Source: Candidatus Binataceae bacterium (GTDB lineage Bacteria; Desulfobacterota; Binatia; Binatales; Binataceae). From it: DNA of 9,166 bases. The stretch lies in NCBI GenBank assembly GCA_030042765.1, contig JASHZA010000160.1, positions 1 to 9,166 on the forward strand, read 5' to 3'. Below, piece by piece: positions 6,150 to 9,166 of this stretch. Within the stretch, counting starts at the first letter, position 1; every line of letters begins with the position of its first letter. Below the pieces are notes generated by a model. That model saw only the letters and a program-made list of their open reading frames with translations. It was not told where the DNA came from and did not search any database. A program made the position numbers and the translations under genes.

Positions 6150-7124
6150 CTAGGCTAGCTTGCGGATCCTCTCCAGCGTCGCGGAGTCGGTCTTCAGCAG
6201 CGGCGCCGGGAGCCGCATCGCGAGCGTGATCCAATTGCGATCACGCGCGGTGACTTCGCGCAATATGGCTATACCGTCATCAACATCACCGATGCTGAGC
6301 AGGCCGATCGCGTGCCAGAACCGCATTTCGGGATTATCGCCGATAAGCCGAGCGGCGGTCTCGAACTCGCGATTCATTGCCGCTCTGTCGCGCTGCTCCA
6401 GTGCCCTCTGCGCGCGCCGCTGATGGATATATGCGCGCGCCACTGAGACCAGCCGCCGAATCTCTCTGAGCGGCTCAGCCGCGTCGTCGACGCGCACGTC
6501 GTAGAGCTTATCCTTCCACGGTTGCCCCGTGTTCTCACCTGCAACAACCAGCATAGCCGCCGACTGGCGTCCACGAATATCCCCGCCTTCGGCTTCAGCG
6601 GCGTCCAACGCGCCAAGCAACCGATCGACCAGTTCGCCTCGAGCCGACTTGTACGCCTCAGCCATGGCGGGCCATACCGTCGGCCGCAGCATCATGTTGG
6701 CCTGCACCGCGAAGCCGTCTCCCGTGATGTGCCCCGCCTCCGCGATAGCCAGGGCGCCAGTATGAGCGGCGACGCGCCCGTGAGCGTCGATTATCCCGAC
6801 CTGCCTCACCGCGCTCATCGGATCGCTGGCGACCAGACCGGCCAATGTATCGGGCGCACTCTTGCCGGCGCGCATCAAGTCCAGGCCGAGCTTTCCGTAG
6901 GCCGGGTCCGCGATCGATTGTGTCGCGACGGCGCCGACCCCGGCCTCCGCCCAGGTCACAATTGATCCGACCGAGAAGTAATGGGATTGCACCGCCACGC
7001 CGAGCTGACCGGTCTCAACGTCGCGCGCGACGATCGAATAGGTGTGAACCAGTGGCCAGCGAATCGCGGGACTGTGCAACTCCACGGTGACGGCACTCCT
7101 TGTCCGGCTGACTTTGCTAGTCAT
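6150..7124 (-). CDS. DUF1028 family, Ntn-hydrolase-like protein with helical C-terminal extension
   Basis: The first 230 residues are a DUF1028 domain, recognisable from HTYSIVARD (27-35), LGVAVQSHYFSVGS (41-54) and the following AGVGAVATQS. DUF1028 proteins are structurally N-terminal-nucleophile hydrolases of unknown substrate; Thr28 is the conserved residue that could be the nucleophile if the leader is removed. About 90 C-terminal residues (from 231) are charged, alanine-rich helices resembling TPR repeats, perhaps for partner binding. Two starts are possible: ATG at 7124 has no ribosome binding site, whereas GTG at 7085 (residue 14, giving 311 residues) has a clear AAGGAG (7096-7101) 10 bases upstream and is arguably the true start. 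The gene lies 86 bases before the amidase gene on the same strand, which suggests two hydrolases expressed together. It diverges from the Rieske oxygenase gene. Confidence 0.88.
   Translation of the reverse strand: MTSKVSRTRSAVTVELHSPAIRWPLVHTYSIVARDVETGQLGVAVQSHYFSVGSIVTWAEAGVGAVATQSIADPAYGKLGLDLMRAGKSAPDTLAGLVASDPMSAVRQVGIIDAHGRVAAHTGALAIAEAGHITGDGFAVQANMMLRPTVWPAMAEAYKSARGELVDRLLGALDAAEAEGGDIRGRQSAAMLVVAGENTGQPWKDKLYDVRVDDAAEPLREIRRLVSVARAYIHQRRAQRALEQRDRAAMNREFETAARLIGDNPEMRFWHAIGLLSIGDVDDGIAILREVTARDRNWITLAMRLPAPLLKTDSATLERIRKLA
7096..7101 (-). promoter_or_regulatory. Ribosome binding site favouring a GTG start at 7085 for the DUF1028 gene
   Basis: The minus strand reads AAGGAG here, inside the longer ORF and 10 bases before an in-frame GTG at 7085-7083. 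The upstream ATG at 7124 has no such site, so the annotated protein may be 13 residues too long. Confidence 0.5.
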
Positions 7125-7233
7125 GACCGAATCGGCAGTGGAAGACCAGCAGATGAAGACGGCACGCCCGATTCGGAGCGGGTTGATCCGGTCCCGCTTC
7201 GGGTTCCCACTGTTTCGCCACCTTTTCGTCGCA

Positions 7234-7258
7234 GTCAGGAGCAGAGCGCCAACCTGAC
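7234..7258. promoter_or_regulatory. Inverted repeat GTCAGG-n13-CCTGAC in the divergent region
   Basis: Perfect 6-base arms are separated by 13 bases, so the centres of the arms are about two helical turns apart, as in sites bound by dimers (for example LysR- or IclR-type regulators). It sits in the 286-base gap between the DUF1028 and Rieske oxygenase genes, close to the palindrome at 7263-7272. No regulator gene is visible. I found no convincing promoter boxes in this gap. Confidence 0.3.
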
Positions 7259-7262
7259 CAAC

Positions 7263-7272
7263 GGAGCGCTCC
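7263..7272. promoter_or_regulatory. Perfect palindrome GGAGCGCTCC in the divergent region
   Basis: A 10-base perfect palindrome lies 138 bases before the Rieske oxygenase ATG and 4 bases after the inverted repeat at 7234-7258. Position between divergent genes makes an operator possible; a chance GC-rich palindrome cannot be excluded. Confidence 0.25.
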
Positions 7273-7410
7273 TAAAGTAGCTCGAATTCGGGCCGCCCTT
7301 CGCAGGGTAGCGATGACGCCTAACCGTTTTGCCCGGCTTGTGCTATCAAACGCGCGACGTGAGAGTTATTCTCCAAAGTCACATCGGTTCCGCTGTAAAG
7401 AGGTGAAGCC

Positions 7411-8484
7411 ATGGCACTCAGCCACTCCATCGAGGCTCGCCCGATCGAAAACCGCTACGCTCGCGGCTGGCACTGCCTGGGGCTGGCAGCGGACTACAAG
7501 GACGGGAAACCACATGCGCTGAATGCTTTCGGCACCCACCTGGTTGTCTTTATGGGCGAGGACGGTGAGGTGCATATCCTTGATGGATTTTGCCCGCACA
7601 TGGGTGGCGATCTCAGCCAGGGTACGGTACAGGGCAAATCGATCGTCTGTCCGTTTCATCACTGGAGTTGGGGCGGCGACGGGGTGTGCAGCGCGATTCC
7701 CTATACGAAGCGCATTCCGTCGAAAGCTGTAGTCAAATCCTGGCCGGTCTGCGAGGAAAACAAGCTCTTATTCGTGTGGAACGACCCGGAAAATAATGCA
7801 CCGCCGCCGGAGGTTGCGATTCCGAGACTTGCGCCAGCGTTCTCGGAGGAATGGGGTGATTGGGTGATGGAAACGTGGACCATCAACACCAATTGCCGCG
7901 AACTCATCGACAACGTCTCCGACATGGCGCATTTTGCTGCAGTTCATCATGTGCCGATCGACTACTTTGCGAATGTCTTCGAAGGCCATAAGGCTACCCA
8001 GGTGATGGTAGGTAAGAGCCTCAATCCCACTGCCGAGGGCCGGCTGACAACGCGCGCCACCTACTTCGGGCCCGCTTATCAGATCACCGAGATGTCGGGC
8101 GCGATGGGCGGTTTCCCGGTCGCATCGATCCTGCTCAATTGCCATATTCCGATTACCCTTAACAGCTTCGAGCTCCGTTTCGGGATGCTGGTGAGAAGAC
8201 TTGAAGGATTGAGTGACGAGGAGAACCGCCAGGTGATTCAGACCTACGTGCGGCTCATCCAGCAGGGCTTCTACGAAGACGTGGCAATCTGGGACCACAA
8301 GGTTCGCGTCGACAATCCCTTACTGTGCGATCGGGATGGGCCGATTTACCATCTGCGCCGATGGTATCAACAGTTCTACGTTAACGCCGACGAGGTAGCG
8401 GACGTCACACGCCAGCGGCGCTTATTTGAGTTGAACGAAGGTCTGGCTTTGACGCCGCAGCTGCACCACGTCTTTGAGGAATAG
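7411..8484 (+). CDS. Rieske non-heme iron oxygenase, KshA-like (3-ketosteroid 9alpha-hydroxylase oxygenase type)
   Basis: This 357-residue protein is the terminal oxygenase of a Rieske system. The [2Fe-2S] ligands are C61-x-H63 (FCPHMGGDLSQG) and C80-x2-H83 (VCPFHHWSW). The catalytic iron site is RELIDNVSDMAHFAAVHH: D171 bridges electrons from the cluster, H174 and H179 bind iron, and D290 (YEDVAIW) is the likely third ligand. This iron-site segment, NVFEGHKATQ (188-197), and the C-terminal DNPLL and IYHLRRWYQQFYV stretches closely match KshA, which hydroxylates 3-ketosteroids at C9. The length is slightly below typical KshA, mostly at the ends. A GAGGTG site (7400-7405) precedes the ATG by 5 bases. 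It needs a KshB-like reductase, not present here. An FAD dehydrogenase of KstD type follows after 82 bases. The family is certain; the steroid substrate is an inference, since relatives act on other cyclic compounds. Confidence 0.9.
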   Translation: MALSHSIEARPIENRYARGWHCLGLAADYKDGKPHALNAFGTHLVVFMGEDGEVHILDGFCPHMGGDLSQGTVQGKSIVCPFHHWSWGGDGVCSAIPYTKRIPSKAVVKSWPVCEENKLLFVWNDPENNAPPPEVAIPRLAPAFSEEWGDWVMETWTINTNCRELIDNVSDMAHFAAVHHVPIDYFANVFEGHKATQVMVGKSLNPTAEGRLTTRATYFGPAYQITEMSGAMGGFPVASILLNCHIPITLNSFELRFGMLVRRLEGLSDEENRQVIQTYVRLIQQGFYEDVAIWDHKVRVDNPLLCDRDGPIYHLRRWYQQFYVNADEVADVTRQRRLFELNEGLALTPQLHHVFEE

Positions 8485-8566
8485 CCAGGCGCGAGGGCTT
8501 GGCCGGAGGAAATTCCACCGCCTAATCCGCTCAATAGTGGTGGCAGAGTAAAACGCTTAGCGCGAG

Positions 8567-9166
8567 ATGAGCGATACGGGCAGCATTCAGGACTGGGATT
8601 GTCAGTATGACACGATAGTGGCCGGCTCCGGCGCCGGGGGTATGACCGCCGCCATCTGCGCCCACGATCTCGGGCAGTCGGTCTTGGTGTTGGAAAAAAG
8701 CGAGACGTACGGTGGCACTTCCGCGATCTCGGGTGGTGCAGCCTGGGTACCTTGCAATCATCACATCGCGGTCCCGCATGCGAGCGACAGCTACGACGAC
8801 GCGCTCACCTACCTTAAGGCCGCAACTCGCGGGATGATCTCCGAGGCACGTCTGCAAGCGTACCTGCAGAGCGCGCCGACGATGGTTCGGTACCTAGAAG
8901 AGCGGGCGCGACTACGCTATCGGGCGATGCCCGAATATGCCGATTACTATCCTGAACTGCAGGGTGCAAAGCCCGGAAGCCGAACACTCGATCCGGAGCC
9001 ATTCGACGCTGCGAAGCTGGGTGAAGAGTTCCTGCGGCAGCGCCCGGCGACCCCGGGCACTCTTCTTGCCGGGCGAATCGCGATGACTGCTGCGGAGGCG
9101 CGGGTTCTTTTGTGTCGCGAGCGTGGCTGGATCGCGCTGCTTTTGCGACAGCTTGCCCGTTACTGG
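8567..9166 (+). CDS. FAD-dependent dehydrogenase of the 3-ketosteroid delta1-dehydrogenase (KstD) type, partial at 3' end
   Basis: The frame is open from ATG at 8567 to the window end (200 codons, no stop), so the C-terminal part is missing. An in-frame TAG at 8558-8560, two codons before the ATG, fixes the start. The N-terminus is a Rossmann FAD site: GSGAGG (20-25), with Glu43 in VLVLEK for the FAD ribose. YGGTSAISGGAAWVP (48-62) follows, the segment typical of the KstD/fumarate-reductase-like FAD_binding_2 family. Residues about 166-200 (GRIAMTAAEARVLL, then a Trp-rich end) also fit KstD-like proteins. These enzymes introduce a C1-C2 double bond into 3-ketosteroids; other members desaturate related cyclic ketones. 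The active-site Tyr residues and substrate domain are mostly outside the window, so specificity is open. It follows the KshA-like oxygenase gene in the same direction, 82 bases away, probably in one operon. The ribosome binding site is weak. Confidence 0.85.
   Translation, partial: MSDTGSIQDWDCQYDTIVAGSGAGGMTAAICAHDLGQSVLVLEKSETYGGTSAISGGAAWVPCNHHIAVPHASDSYDDALTYLKAATRGMISEARLQAYLQSAPTMVRYLEERARLRYRAMPEYADYYPELQGAKPGSRTLDPEPFDAAKLGEEFLRQRPATPGTLLAGRIAMTAAEARVLLCRERGWIALLLRQLARYW

Noticed and set aside
7338..7372. TTGTGC and TATTCT as a sigma-70 promoter for the Rieske oxygenase gene
   Set aside because: The spacing is 23 bases, far from the usual 16-18, and the -35 box is weak.
1..9166. CRISPR array, transposon ends or phage genes
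   Set aside because: No spaced direct repeats, no transposase or integrase motifs and no terminal inverted repeats were seen on reading the window.

Overview
The window looks like a stretch of chromosome from a GC-rich, probably soil- or water-dwelling bacterium with broad catabolic ability. A proteobacterium or an uncultured relative such as a Binatota-like lineage would fit, but the sequence alone does not fix the taxon. I see no rRNA, tRNA, CRISPR array, transposase, integrase or phage gene. All recognisable genes are enzymes, mostly of kinds used to oxidise or hydrolyse organic compounds.

Layout. At the left edge (1-151, minus) is the N-terminus of a Tat-exported protein, probably a dienelactone-hydrolase-type enzyme, cut by the window end. 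It diverges from a D-2-hydroxyacid dehydrogenase (421-1434, plus); a doubtful 75-residue ORF with a strong Shine-Dalgarno sequence lies in the gap. A carboxymuconolactone-decarboxylase-family gene (1468-2023, minus) converges on the dehydrogenase and is broken by a single-base frameshift. It diverges from a luciferase-like flavin-dependent monooxygenase (2378-3481, plus). Hairpins then separate that gene from three co-oriented minus-strand genes: a SAM-dependent methyltransferase (3639-4424), an amidase-signature hydrolase with a GTG start (4624-6063) and a DUF1028 Ntn-hydrolase-like protein (6150-7124).

The right side carries a plus-strand pair that diverges from the DUF1028 gene. It comprises a Rieske non-heme iron oxygenase closely resembling the oxygenase component of 3-ketosteroid 9alpha-hydroxylase (KshA type, 7411-8484) and, 82 bases later, the first 200 residues of an FAD protein of the 3-ketosteroid delta1-dehydrogenase type (KstD type, 8567 to the window end). 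In known steroid degraders these two activities together open ring B. That pair is the clearest functional hint here: catabolism of a steroid or other polycyclic or alicyclic compound.

How the genes may work together. Gene order alternates as divergent and convergent units, so there are at least five transcription units rather than one operon. The oxygenases have no visible reductase in the window (no KshB-like or flavin reductase gene), so electrons must come from elsewhere. The hydrolases (dienelactone-hydrolase-like, amidase, DUF1028) and the dehydrogenase would fit a peripheral catabolic locus, but a shared pathway is an inference. I did not find a clearly new multi-gene system. The points most worth a second look are the frameshifted gene, the KshA/KstD-type pair, the Tat-targeted N-terminus at the left edge and the inverted repeats in the two divergent intergenic regions.
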